This document shows positions 49,098 through 60,110 of a DNA stretch of 64,000 nucleotides, in pieces (within the stretch, counting starts at the first letter, position 1; every line of letters begins with the position of its first letter). Origin of the DNA: Terana coerulea (Eukaryota; Basidiomycota; Agaricomycetes; Polyporales; Phanerochaetaceae); contig JAKOGH010000825.1 in assembly GCA_024811115.1 (NCBI GenBank), forward strand, positions 31,400-95,399. Direction: 5' to 3'. Made by a program: the position numbers and the translations under genes. The notes beneath the pieces were generated by a model. The model was not told the origin of the DNA and ran no database searches. It saw nothing but the letters and a program-made list of their open reading frames with translations.

Positions 49098-49464
49098 ATG
49101 CGTTCGGGCAGAACTGAGCATCCGTTCCGAGTGGCGGCTGACGCCGATGGAATGGACTGCTGGTCGGCGTTTCTCTGTCTGTGTCATTCCGTTCCGACTG
49201 TCATGCATCATGTCTATGTTTTCCGCGCGCTTTGTTTGGGTTAGTTTGTTATGTTTGTTTCACATCGACATCCGCGTCTTCTCAGCATTCTCACAATACA
49301 GCGATACATTCCATTCTACCGCATACACACAGCATTGGCAAAACCACGGGCTACTATAAGGTACTTCTTCAGTAATGACAGACTACGCTCAAAGGCATCA
49401 ACATCGGACTGTGCCCCAGATTTGGGGAAAAGTTATACAAGGTCCAGGTCGCAAGCGCACCAGC

Positions 49465-51841
49465 CTAATCGTGAAACTGGCGGGTGATTCCCTTGCCCGT
49501 TTGACGCAGGCTGGCAATGGTCGGGTCCTGAACGGCCTCCGCTACTTTGTCCGCAAGGCGATCAGTGTCCTTGCCCAACAACCATGTAAGTTGTAGTACA
49601 CCAAGAGCATCTACGTGGGGTCGTGCTTCGTCACGTTTCTTCGGTTTTGGCTGCCTACAAAGGATGACGACTACGGCCAGCATTACTGACGAGACGAAGA
49701 GGCCGAGCCACGGCTGGCATCATATATCAGTGACTGTCGATGTGCATTTATGGATAAAGATAACGTGCACTTACAGACCACTTGCTAATCTACGCGCGCA
49801 GTTTGATGTGAGCAAAATAGTGGACGTCATACTGCCGCACAATTATTCACTGACCTTAATTGCATATCGCAGGTCCCACTCGTAGTCGGTATCGTTCTTT
49901 GGAGTATCATCGACGACGCGCAAGGCGGCTAGGTTAAGTATCAGTTCACTGATGGTGATGTACACGAGTTCCTCATTCACCTCGCCAGAAGACTGCCGCG
50001 ATGGCCTGTTCGAGGACGAGCTCCAAGAAGCCTAGCGATACCTGTTGTATGTCCGATGCGTAGTAACCCAGGGTCTCCATTACGTTGCTACGAGAATGTA
50101 ACTGGTCAGACTGTTGTCCTCAATGCAGAGGGGATTGGCCTACTCTTCGAGCAAGGTTAAGGTGTAGTTGCCGCTAGTGTTAATATCGGGGACAGTAAAG
50201 AGCTGAGTTATCCGACTGCTAGGCGAGAGTCCTGGAAAGTTCCCCATCTATAAAAATGGTAAGACAAAGCCACCAGAAAGCCGACAAGTACGCACAGAGA
50301 ACAACGTCGGATCCGTCGGCGTGTTCGGAAGGCCCCAGTTTTCCCAGTCAGCATCGTCCGACGAGGTGTTTAGATTTGTTGTTATCGGGAAAACGTCCGT
50401 GAAAACCTGCACCCTTTGGCTATTCACTTCAATGTTACAGCCAAGGAGTTGAGCCGACGACGTCGGAGCTGTTTACAGCAATGTCAGCGCTTTCTCAAGC
50501 AACTGGACTAGCGAGACAACACGACTGTGACTTACAGCAATCTGAGCTCACTGGGCAGTTGGTCGTGGTGATTGCGGGATCAAAAACCACTGAAGGGCTG
50601 GAGGATGACGTGAGATCATCCAAAACCTTGAAGGTGGACGCCACGATGAAAGTTGCAGGAGGGGGCTTGTAATCGAGGCGTTCCGCCATCTCACAGGGCG
50701 GATGTTCATGCTGCGCGAGGCTAATCACAGGAAAAATAATTGAGTGATATGCTTGTGGTGTTCAGTGGTACTATGGCACATACTGGGAATAATGGTAACG
50801 TCTTCTAGTTGGTCATGCACATGCACCGTGAAAGACGAGGTCTTGACGTCGAAATCTCCAACCTGTGAAGCGTCTGTGATTGCCTGACAATCTGTCCAAA
50901 ACGCCCTGCCAGGCATGACGACGTTGGCGGTGGTGGCAAAATTGGGAACGTCGTAGATCAGGTTGTCCTGCAACCCAGTAGTCGTCACGTCGGATGTAAA
51001 GGTGAGAAGCGGGATCATCTCCACGATGGAGAATGCATCCTGAAGTCTGCAACAATGGCCAACTGTGGATCAGTTCTTGATTCACGCACATACGGAACTC
51101 TACTCACTGCGTCTGATTTCTCCCAATGTTTGACAAGTTTGGGGTAAGGTGCTGTATATCCGTCCTATTGCCCACTGTATCTCCAATAGTGACCAGATCT
51201 GGAGCGATGATTCCGAGTAGAAGGCCTCCACCGAGGTACAGGAAGCCGCAGAATACACCGCCGAATGCAGCAAGATCCCTATGCCACATCTCATCCTTAT
51301 GACGGAAGAGCTCGCGGTATCGCCAGATGACGGGGGCCGTAGCGCCAAGTGACAACCATGCCGCGGTCTTGTCGTGTAGGGCAGTGAGAGTCTGGGATAC
51401 ATGCAGGTTCCGCCTGAAAGCGAGCTTCTGCGTGAGGAAGAGCGCGGGCACCAGATACACCTTGTCTTGACCGTAAGTAACAGACTTCGCAGAGGAATTA
51501 GGCTGGAACCCACTTTGATGATAGTGTTGGGGAAAGCCGTTGCGTAGTAGAAAAGGTTGGCTGTGAAGACGTTCAACTTGTCCGTTGAGAGTTGTATGGA
51601 GCTGTCGCCAAGTCTGTATCGTAGGATGACGAGAACCAGATGCCCGGCGACCAGCAGCACGTGCATAAACACGCAGAGGACGAAGAGTTTCATTGCCGAA
51701 GCACGCGTGTTGGCCGACTGATACTGAGGTTCATTCTGCAGCCGGAGCTCTGGCAGCTCTTGGCTGGGCGTTTTCGGTGGACTTTTCAGCGTGTATGCCG
51801 TGCTCGAGGCCGGTGGAAGAGTTGTTGTTCGTGGACGACAT
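49465..51841 (-). CDS. Multi-pass membrane protein, third family member
   Basis: This is related to the pair at 20-26 kb. The C-terminal LTWLLGKDTDRLADKVAEAV matches LIWLIGQDPAIVERVAEV of copy 2, and LFLTQKLAFRRNLHVSQTLT matches LVLFTQQLALQRE.. of copy 1. Helices include LFVLCVFMHVLLVAGHLVLV, TANLFYYATAFPNTI and GGVFCGFLYLGGGLLLGII. The loop region (DFDVKTSSFTVHVHDQLEDV, VFPITTNLNTSSD) is diverged. The start is taken at 51841 (MSSTNNNSSTGLEHGIHAEK). Shortly after, the frame must shift by one base (about 51771-51790) to reach TPSQELPELRLQNEPQYQ and the first helix. Exons between 49.7 and 50.4 kb are poorly defined, so this copy may be damaged. Confidence 0.6.
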
Positions 51842-53169
51842 GGTGAATGTCTGCTTGAGAGTGGCTGGCGAGCGGCCTGGCAACCTCCAAACGGTTAAGT
51901 AGTCGCTGCGATCGGCAAAAACACGGCGACAACGCACTGCCGTCCATATCAAGTGGACATCGCCTAGTCTACGCAGACGCCTCTCGTGAAGCCTCAGATG
52001 CTAACGTCGCTACGTATAGCGGCCGAAGGACCCTGGGCGTGCTGATGCCATCTGCCATACATCCCACGCGCCGGATTAGCTATCCAGATGCATCACGACC
52101 TGGAGCCCACACATATAACAATGAGCTGTACGGGCACCGGGGCAGACGGGCAGTGCTTACTGCGGAGTGGCGCGCAAAGTTTACTTTCCTCTGTAGGTCC
52201 TGGTTGTGCTTGGTAACCCGGTCTCGTTGGTGTATTGATTCTCAGGCAGAAAACCTTTTCAAGACTCGACGGGCTGCGAAGTGACATCGCCGGCCGATAA
52301 TCCTCTACACGCAAATAAGTACATTGTTACTAGATATACAAAACGGCGCTCACTATGATGCGTGCTTACCGTAGCGCCAGCCAGTGAGCACATCTGCCGC
52401 TCCGGAACACACTTAGAACCAGAACCTTGTTGACCCTGATCATGAGGGCGTGCGAATGGCACTGGTCCGTCTACTTGGAAGCTCGGAACGCCGAGCTCCT
52501 AGGCCGAGAGATTGAAGTTCATCGTTGGGGCAAAATCTCTGGCGGCAGTGTTCATCAAGTAGGCGCATTGACAAATGTCCGATTCTAGGGGCAGTGCGTA
52601 AGGTGTTAGCGGCCTGTAGGCGGCCGTTTCAGCCAAGTTTAGCCAAACGCTGCCTGTGGAGGCAATGATCAAAAATAGCTCTAGCTTCGGGCTAACGTAG
52701 CTTGACACACCATCGATTTAGTTTGGATACCAATGGTAGTGACCTTGGACTCTTTGGACGAAGAAGGTCGAAGGGCAAAAGCGATCAGAGCGGCCAAAGC
52801 GTTACGACAGCCTCACCGCTGCTGCCGATGACTGGCCGCAGCTTCGCCGAGGATACAATGGCTAATTGAATGCCCTTGAAATGCGCCAGGTGTAGGTTTT
52901 CCACATTCGAAAAGCTTCATTCATGGTCGTGCGCGTGGAGATGAGAGATGAAGGTTGAAGGTTGATTTCTGCTCGGACGAGTTGGGAGGACTTTGTGGCG
53001 CTTGATGGCGGATCAACGCGGGCGGCAGAGTGTTGAGACTATCTATCGGCGCAGCGCGCTGCGCATATCGTCCGACTCGGCGTCTTGCGGCTATAGCCAG
53101 CTCCGAGCGACTTTCCACATCCTCAGCCCCCGTTGACTTGTCACTGAATTTCCAGCTCACCAGGCCGCC
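51842..53169. other. Intergenic, no gene supported
   Basis: 1.3 kb between divergent genes. A 69-codon minus frame at 52499-52708 begins with a hydrophobic stretch, but has no recognisable motif and no supporting splice structure. It is left uncalled. Confidence 0.45.
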
Positions 53170-54764
53170 ATGCTTACATCGCTCACGCCAGAGCTCACCG
53201 CGGCTTACCTTCGTACTCTCCCCGCGATACGCGAGAGGTGCTCTCGTGTGCATGCGCTGGCACAGGAGGACAAGTTGCAGTATTTTGAGTACCATCCTGA
53301 CAAGGAGGATGCAGCTGCCACGTTCTGCATCGACATTATGAAGGCGAGTCCCTCCGAGCTATATGCATCACCCTGTTCGTGTCAGCTGATTAAAGTTGCT
53401 TGCAGCGCGATTTTGGGTCAAACTTTGCTTCAGTAAACTGCATTACTATTTTGCAAGCTTCGTATTTCGTCTGAATGTTTGTATCCTCCAGATCCCGCCA
53501 CACGGCCGCTGGCGTCATCTTGATGCAGGCGTTCCGCGAGTCGAGCCGCTGATTGATCAGTGGAAGGCGTCAGCCAACCCTCCGTCTACGAAGGAGATAT
53601 GCAGGCGCCTCATCGACCTCTTCCTAGTCTCCGTCCTGCTCGATGCGGGTGCCGGAGCATCTTGGTCCTACCATGAAGACTCCTCAAAGCAGTCCTTCAG
53701 CCGCTCGGAAGGTCTTGGCGTTGCAAGCTTCAACATGTTCCTCAACGGATTCTTCTCTGGTAACCCGGAAAATCCTCACCAAGTCGATGGTACGCAAATC
53801 TTCATTTCATGTCAGCCTTGCTTTTACACTGTAGGCGGATTTAGCTGTGGGTCTTGCCCGAATCACAGCGGACAAGGCCGCTGTCGCCCTGCAAGTGAGC
53901 GAGTCGAACCCCATGGTCGGTCTGGCGGGGCGCACATCCCTCCTTCAGAACCTCAGTAGCGCCCTCAAAGCTAGTCCCACGTTCTTTGGACCAGACGCTC
54001 GTCCCGGAGGGCTGGTCGACTTCCTCGAGGCTCAATCGATTGCTGGACCCAACGGCACTCGCAGAGTACCCGTCGCTGCACTGTGGGCGGCCCTAATGGA
54101 CGGGCTGAACCCTATCTGGCCCCAAACTCGCGCCAAGCTGGGAGGCGTCAGTCTGGGAGACGTTTGGCCCTGTGACGCACTGAAGCCGCTCGCTGTGAAT
54201 GAAGGCGACGAACTCGTGCCGTTCCACAAGCTCACTGGTTGGACGTCGTACAGTCTTCTGGAGCCACTGGAGAAGATTTTAGGCTGGAAATTCGAAGGCG
54301 TCGAAGACATGACTGGATTACCTGAGTATCGCAATGGTATGCATTTCGCTCCTTTCGAGCTACATTGAGTGTAACCCCCGTTTGCGGTTCACAGGCGGAC
54401 TCTTGGTCGATCTCGGAGTTTTAACCCTCAAAGCTGGAGCTCTACCAGAGTCATTCTTCCCAGACCCCCAATCCGGTATTCCTCATCTTCTGCCGTCGCA
54501 CCCCGCTATCGTTGAATGGAGGGCAATGACGGTCATCGAACTGTATGTATATTGCTTCTCGTCTTTCACGATGTCCTGACATTATCTAGGGATCGCATTG
54601 GCGACCTCATCCGCTCTAAGTTGGGCCTGTCCAAGGACCAGCTCACCTTGGCACAGGTGCTCGAAAGCGCTACGTGGAAGGGTGGACGGGAGATTGCCAA
54701 GCAAAAGCGGCCGGCGACCGGTGGTCCACCGATCGATATCGAGAGCGATGGCACTGTCTTCTGA
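53170..54764 (+). CDS. URC4: Uracil catabolism protein 4 (DUF1688)
   Basis: A DUF1688 protein, required in yeasts for the URC pathway of uracil degradation; its exact biochemical step is not settled. Six exons yield about 450 residues. The start is MLTSLTPELTAAYLRTLPAI, then IPPHGRWRHLDAGVPRVEPL, RLIDLFLVSVLLDAGAGASW, SYHEDSSKQSFSRSEGLGVA and SFNMFLNGFFSG, all family hallmarks. They are followed by NPMVGLAGRTSLLQNLSSAL, FEGVEDMTGLPEYRN, GGLLVDLGVLTLK and HPAIVEWRAMTVIEL. Exon 2 is a 27-nt microexon (53406-53432) whose upstream intron (53344-53405) has a GC donor, AAG|GCGAGT. No frame break is seen. No other URC gene is nearby. It is convergent with the transporter. Confidence 0.92.
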
Positions 54765-54998
54765 GGGCCTCAGTGCTCACTCGTTGCCAGAGAGAGCATG
54801 GGCACATCACTCAGAGATATTTCAATCATGGAACAAGTGCGCTTACGGTCAGCCCGGAGGATGAAGAACAGCAGTGTACGTATAAATACGATAGCAAATA
54901 CATGGAAGAATTCCAGGAATAAGATAGCCGAGAAAATGTTCGCGTGCGTGTAAGTACAAACCAAACTCCAAGAGGAAAGAAGTCACTGTCTTCTAAGC

Positions 54999-57566
54999 TT
55001 ATATCGAGTGATAGTGGCGCCGCAAATGTCGTGCTAATCTAATCGTAAGGACAAAAGCGACAGCAGCTGCGATACCTCCTAGTCTGGAGTGCGTAGGAGT
55101 GTCAGTGTCCAATCAAGAGAAGGGTTGACAGAACACCTACCGGAACACATAAGCGTAGGAGCTGGGTCCTGCACCGCGCGCGACCGGCCCTTCTCTACTC
55201 CCCAAGTCCAAGGCGGTCGAATTCGAGGACAGGTCGCCGGGAATGTGCTCTTCGGATTCGCCACCACTGGTGACAGCGAAGATTATGGATGAGATGCCGC
55301 TGATCACGAACTGTGGAAGCACAATAAAGATGTTGTGTATGCCCTGCGATGATCTTGAGCACGATTCCCAAAGGTCAATAATCATATACGACTTACGAGA
55401 ATGATACCCGCTTTCGCCGCAAGCCCACCGCCCTTCTCATGCTCCCTTCCGTCATGCCCACTGCTACCTGGGCCCTGAGTAGAGTGCACGTCGAGATGAC
55501 TCATCCGCGCAACAGAGTTATTCATGAGCGAGCCAATTTTCTGACGCTCTTGCTCCGTATCCATAGACGCGGAGGATCGGAAGGACTGAACGTCGTCCTC
55601 TAATCCATCGCGCTCCTCCTCGTCATCGTTCCCGACCAGAAATTGTCGTTCATGGTCTTCAGCTTCCGCAGCGTCACCTGGCAAGCGCGCTGAACGGGCG
55701 TCGTCGAGGTGAATCGATGTCGTCTCATTGTCTCCGTCCTCAGAGAGAATTGCGTCTGCGAGCTGAACGTGGCCGTCATTATGTTAAATAAATGAGGACA
55801 CGATTGTGCATTACTCACCAGCGCAAACGGAGCCCACTGCGTTATCGCCCAGGAAAACCCGGTCAATGTTGTGAAGATGGTTGCACCCCAGACGCTCGAG
55901 TAGAAGCTGCGCACAAAACCTCGTGAGTTCGTAGAAAATCGTACCAGTGGCTGAACTTACAAGGTTGCGGCCATGCATATGGCGAACATCAAATGTGAAG
56001 CTGCCCATAAGGACGCAAGATGTATCTTGAGCTTATTGAACCATCTGACCCAAATGCTATGTGACGCCGACGCAAACCGATCCTGCACCTGCCTTCTACT
56101 TGCAGCTTCGGCAACGAAGAACGGTAGCACCAAACTTGTGATGAGACACACGAGGGAATTGTAGAACATTGCCCGAGAGCCTAATCGCGTGCCCTCTTCT
56201 ACCGCGGCCTCAGCTTCCTGAGATGGATGCGAGCGCTTGTAAAGCTCTGCGATGAATTCCGTTGTGTTGAATAGTACGGGGAACCAGCCTATCCATGCAC
56301 TAACGGAGGTTATAGGGGAGAAATCTGCGACAAGTTAAGCACACTTACAAAAATTGAATAAAGCACTACATAACGTCAGTCAGGTCAGATACGCACCCGC
56401 ATATGAAAATAAAGATGACTCACAATTTGCTTAATTGTACTTGGTAACGTCCGTATATTGGAGAAGATCTGCGCGAACTCCTTCTTCAAACCCACATTGG
56501 TTTTTCTTTGGCATTATCAGCATTCACGGCTGAAAATAGAGGAATCAATCGCGCACTTCGAGCCAACCACGACTCTTTCTTTGGTGCAGTACGCTGTGAC
56601 ACCATGCGTGAACACGAGCAGAAAGGACCCAACGACGGAGAGAACTTCGAGCTCAGTGTTCCCAAGAAATGGGAGGACCTTCGTCATGTCTACATTTCCT
56701 CTGCAGAGCGAAAGTCAGTGCTGAGGTGACAGTCTGGGACAGTAGGCGCGTACACGAAATACCCCGCCACGCTACCAAACCCTAGCATACGAGCGGCCCA
56801 CGCATTCCCGTCTGGCTGGTCAGACGCTGGTAGGGTATCCACAAGAAGAGCTCGATCCACAGCTTGCACTGTCGCATTATTCAGCATCTTATAGATGTAA
56901 TAGTGAAACTTGGCCCACCAGCATTGATTGAGAAATCAATCGTAAATATGGCAAGGATTGCCAAACATATCGTCAGAACGCCATGCTAAGCCGATAATCA
57001 TTCGTTGAGATTGGACTAGAACAAACTGCTTAAAGTCTTGATCCACATACCGCAGCTGACCCCCACGAAGTGAATATGCTTGCAAATGGTTTGGTGAAGC
57101 CGAGCAACAGCATAGCGCACAGGCAAATCAGAGACTCCAGCAAGCATGTATGGTCTCCTTCTACCAAAGCGAGACTTTGAGCTATCCGCCAATACACCTA
57201 CATAAAGGTTGAGACCTCAGTGAGGAAGTACGAGACAATCACGCACCAATGAGGGGCTGGACAATCAACCCAGATATTGGTCCCGCCAGGAAGACCATAG
57301 CCACTGCAGATTTTGAGAGGCCCAATGATATGAGGTATGGTGTACCTACGGACATCCTTGAGTTTCAGAGAGCATCAACTTGAACGACAGGCACACGCAC
57401 CATACGACATCTCCACCGACCAGAGCACTTGTACCCCCAACAGCCCGACGGTCAGTGCGGGTAACTGAAGCCATCTTGGACCCAGTATCTTTGACACTCC
57501 GACCAGTTGTACATCGTCCGCATGCCCCCCTTCCTCAGCAATTGGTAGCGCAGAAAAGCCCGTCAT
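54999..57566 (-). CDS. Sucrose/alpha-glucoside-type sugar:H+ symporter (GPH/SUT family)
   Basis: A twelve-helix plasma-membrane transporter resembling S. pombe Sut1 and plant sucrose carriers. The order is WLQLPALTVGLLGVQVLWSV, GTPYLISLGLSKSAVAMVFL, AGPISGLIVQPLIG, then ADSSKSRFGRRRPYM (the RxGRRRP loop of the family). Next are LPFLGNTELEVLSVVGSFLL, a large cytosolic loop, ICFIQFFAWIGWFPVLFNTT, FYSSVWGATIFTTLTGFSWA and ITQWAPFALLADAI. A long acidic, Ser-rich loop (DDEEERDGLEDDVQSFRSSA) precedes IHNIFIVLPQFVISGISSII. The end is LGGIAAAVAFVLTIRLARHL. A 17-nt microexon lies at 56349-56365. All splice junctions I checked restore the frame. Substrate is inferred from family; maltose and sucrose are both possible. 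Confidence 0.9.
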
Positions 57567-58082
57567 CAGGCTCTGTCGGCCAAGCGTGTATTCAGATTGA
57601 CATGTATTTCGGAGGTTCGTTGGTCGTTTGCAACCAAGATACTATGGTGGCAGTGTACCGTAGAATGTAGAGTATCCCAGGGTGATGGAAATACAGAGAA
57701 GAGAAGAGAGACTGCCGCCTGTAATGGGTGTTTGAACTTGGGTTGAATTGAGACCAGCTGCGCTTGTGCCCAGCCTGGTGACGTCTCAAACGCTCGCGGT
57801 CAAGCTTCGGGCGCTTGTGACATCGCGTGTCCCTTGCACCTAATTAGGTCTCTCCGTTCCGAGGTAGCGAGGTTGATCCGATCACTCGGCTTGTGCCACG
57901 TCGCGCTGTTTCCGGTTTGGGCCAGCATGCAGAAAGTCGTGTTTTGCGCGCGACGACCATCGTCACCGCAGACCACGACTCGAAGTTGAACTTGCAGTGA
58001 GGGCCTTTTGCGGCACCTTCTCAGGTTCATTTCCGTCCTTTGTTGTCTTAACGAGGCTTGCATCTTAACGATTCCGCCCGTC
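57567..58082. other. Divergent promoter region
   Basis: 516 bp between the start codons of the transporter and the single-pass membrane protein. No gene is seen; promoters of both must lie here. Confidence 0.45.
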
Positions 58083-59616
58083 ATGACCGTCACCGTTCTC
58101 GCCTCCCTCTCGCTGCTTGCGCTGGTCGTGACTGCTCGCCCTTTGATACCAAACTCAAATGACGCACAGCGGACGTAAGCCTCAAATACCCTTCATCAAT
58201 TTAGAAGCTGCTCACGTTTTTCTTTGTGAACCTTAAGCGATCTGCCGTCTTTAGAAGTGCGAAACGCTGTGCAGTCGGTGTTTGAGTCTCACGTAGGGTA
58301 AGGCTGGTTAGTTTGGCTCGTGGGTTTTGTATCTCTTATATTCCGCATATAGGCAACCAGCGGAATGTCTCAATTGCGAGAGCGAGCATGTAGAGCTTCA
58401 TGTCACCTCTTCTGAAGTACAGAATGCCGTACTCTCCAAGCTGGACGATCTCAATGCCATAAAAGCTCTCGTACCTTTGGACTCCATCGGTCCCCATTCC
58501 GAGGATGAGAAGAAACTGTACGAAATGCTCACAAGTGTTGTAGCGTCTGGCCGAACCCCCAGCTTGAATGATATCGACGGGGACGAGCTGGTATCTGCTA
58601 ACTCCGGTTTAGAAGACCTCAATGAACAAGTTGGCCTTACGACGAATGAAACACGATCGAACAACCCGAACGATCCTTTCGCTGTTGCTGACTCCGACAG
58701 CCTCGTTACACTCGGTTTATCCTGCGTGGCTGCGGCATTGGCCCTGACCTGCATTGCTGGCCTGCTTTACCTGCAATATGCTCTCAAGAACAGGTACCCA
58801 ACTCTCAATATGACACGGAAAGGTCTTCCGCTTGTAGAGAAACAGTCAATTTGTGACGCTTCGACGAATCACTCTGACGACGAATTTGGAGAATACCCTG
58901 GAGAGAAATTGGGCCTATTGTTCCTCGATGTGGAAGCCCCGCAACAGGGCTCGGTGCTCATTTCTACGGACGAGACATGTGGTAATGAAAAGGCTGATTA
59001 TCTCTCTGAAGACGAGGGATTCGACGAACAGAACGAGAAGTTCCATGACGCAGAAAGTTCGATCTACACGCAGCTCAACCCGAGTCTTCCGACGATATCA
59101 GTCTCAGAACATCCCGATCCAGACTTCCTCCCCTTACCAAACCTCGAGGTCGCGATACCTTACTCTACACCTCCTCATACCCCTCCCCGAACCCTTCGCC
59201 GCATCCCCAGTCACCTCCAGATGCGAGATGGCACTCCTACGTCGCCTCTGAGCAAACCGGCCTGGTCCCTCCGCGCGTCCGATGCACCGGCACTTGGGCT
59301 CGCCAGTCCTTCAGCCTCTCCGATGATGCGCGCGCTCTCCCCCCTTCCCGTCTCCCTCCCAACGTCTACCGCTCCGCTTCCAATCCCTGGCGCCTTCATA
59401 CCCGACGAAGACCAGGCCGTCTCTGCGCGGCCCTCGCCTCGTCGCGCATATCGCGCTCCAGTACCCGAGCTCGACATTGCCTTTGCCATGCAACTTCGTC
59501 CCGGATTGGGGCTGGGCTCTGACCCTGCATGGCTCGTCAGGTTTTTGATGGCCATGTTTGGGTGGATGACGGTTCTGATTGGAGGTACCGGGGCAGAACG
59601 CCCAATCGCAGAATGA
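58083..59616 (+). CDS. Single-pass membrane protein with signal peptide, unknown function
   Basis: Three exons (58083-58174, 58238-58297, 58353-59616) give a clean 471-residue frame. A signal peptide (MTVTVLASLSLLALVVTARP) precedes an acidic lumenal/extracellular region with SLEVRNAVQSVFESHV, a CLNCESEHVEL Cys pair, and NETRSN as a glycosylation site. One transmembrane helix follows (VTLGLSCVAAALALTCIAGL). The cytosolic part is long, acidic, then Pro/Ser-rich (PPHTPPRTLRRIPSHLQ) and ends with a hydrophobic LVRFLMAMFGWMTVLIGG that could be a second membrane segment. I do not recognise the family. Confidence 0.72.
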
Positions 59617-60110
59617 TCGCCTAAACACCTATCCACAGTCAACTGTTCACAGTCGTCGAACCCCTTCTTTCCGCCGCTCGACGCCCCATCCACCTTTCGA
59701 AGCTCCCACACCTTGCTCCGCACATGTATCCACTTCCGATCCTCTTGTGCAATCATTTTCAACTGTACCTTGTCGCCAACTGTTCCATCCGCCCTTCCAC
59801 CATCCCTTCGCACTTTCCCCCAGGAATCGTCAACAACTCGCCACCAATTATTGCAACACCACACGCTCATTTTTGCATTTCATACCCCACATAGTGTTAC
59901 GTCAGTCATTCATACCAACATGTTGTTCGCTGCATCACCACATGGATTCTCGGATCGATCTGGACCATATCCTACTGCACATAGCTGTCGTATAGTTCAG
60001 TCCCATAATCTCGTGCTTGGAATTGATTGTTGTTTGATATACAGCCCACGCAATAAGGAGCTTCGTAGTTTCGGGGATATGGTATTCGTTTCAAATTCTG
60101 CACCGATCAC
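59617..60110. other. Intergenic, no gene seen
   Basis: Between the membrane protein stop and the HEM13 relic. It is pyrimidine-rich on the + strand, with no conserved frame. Confidence 0.45.

Noticed and set aside
52499..52708. Minus-strand 69-codon frame with a hydrophobic start
   Set aside because: Could be the edge of a small gene, but no second exon or family match was found.
53030..53341. + strand open frame of 103 codons starting before URC4
   Set aside because: It overlaps the URC4 start exon in another frame and has no conserved sequence.
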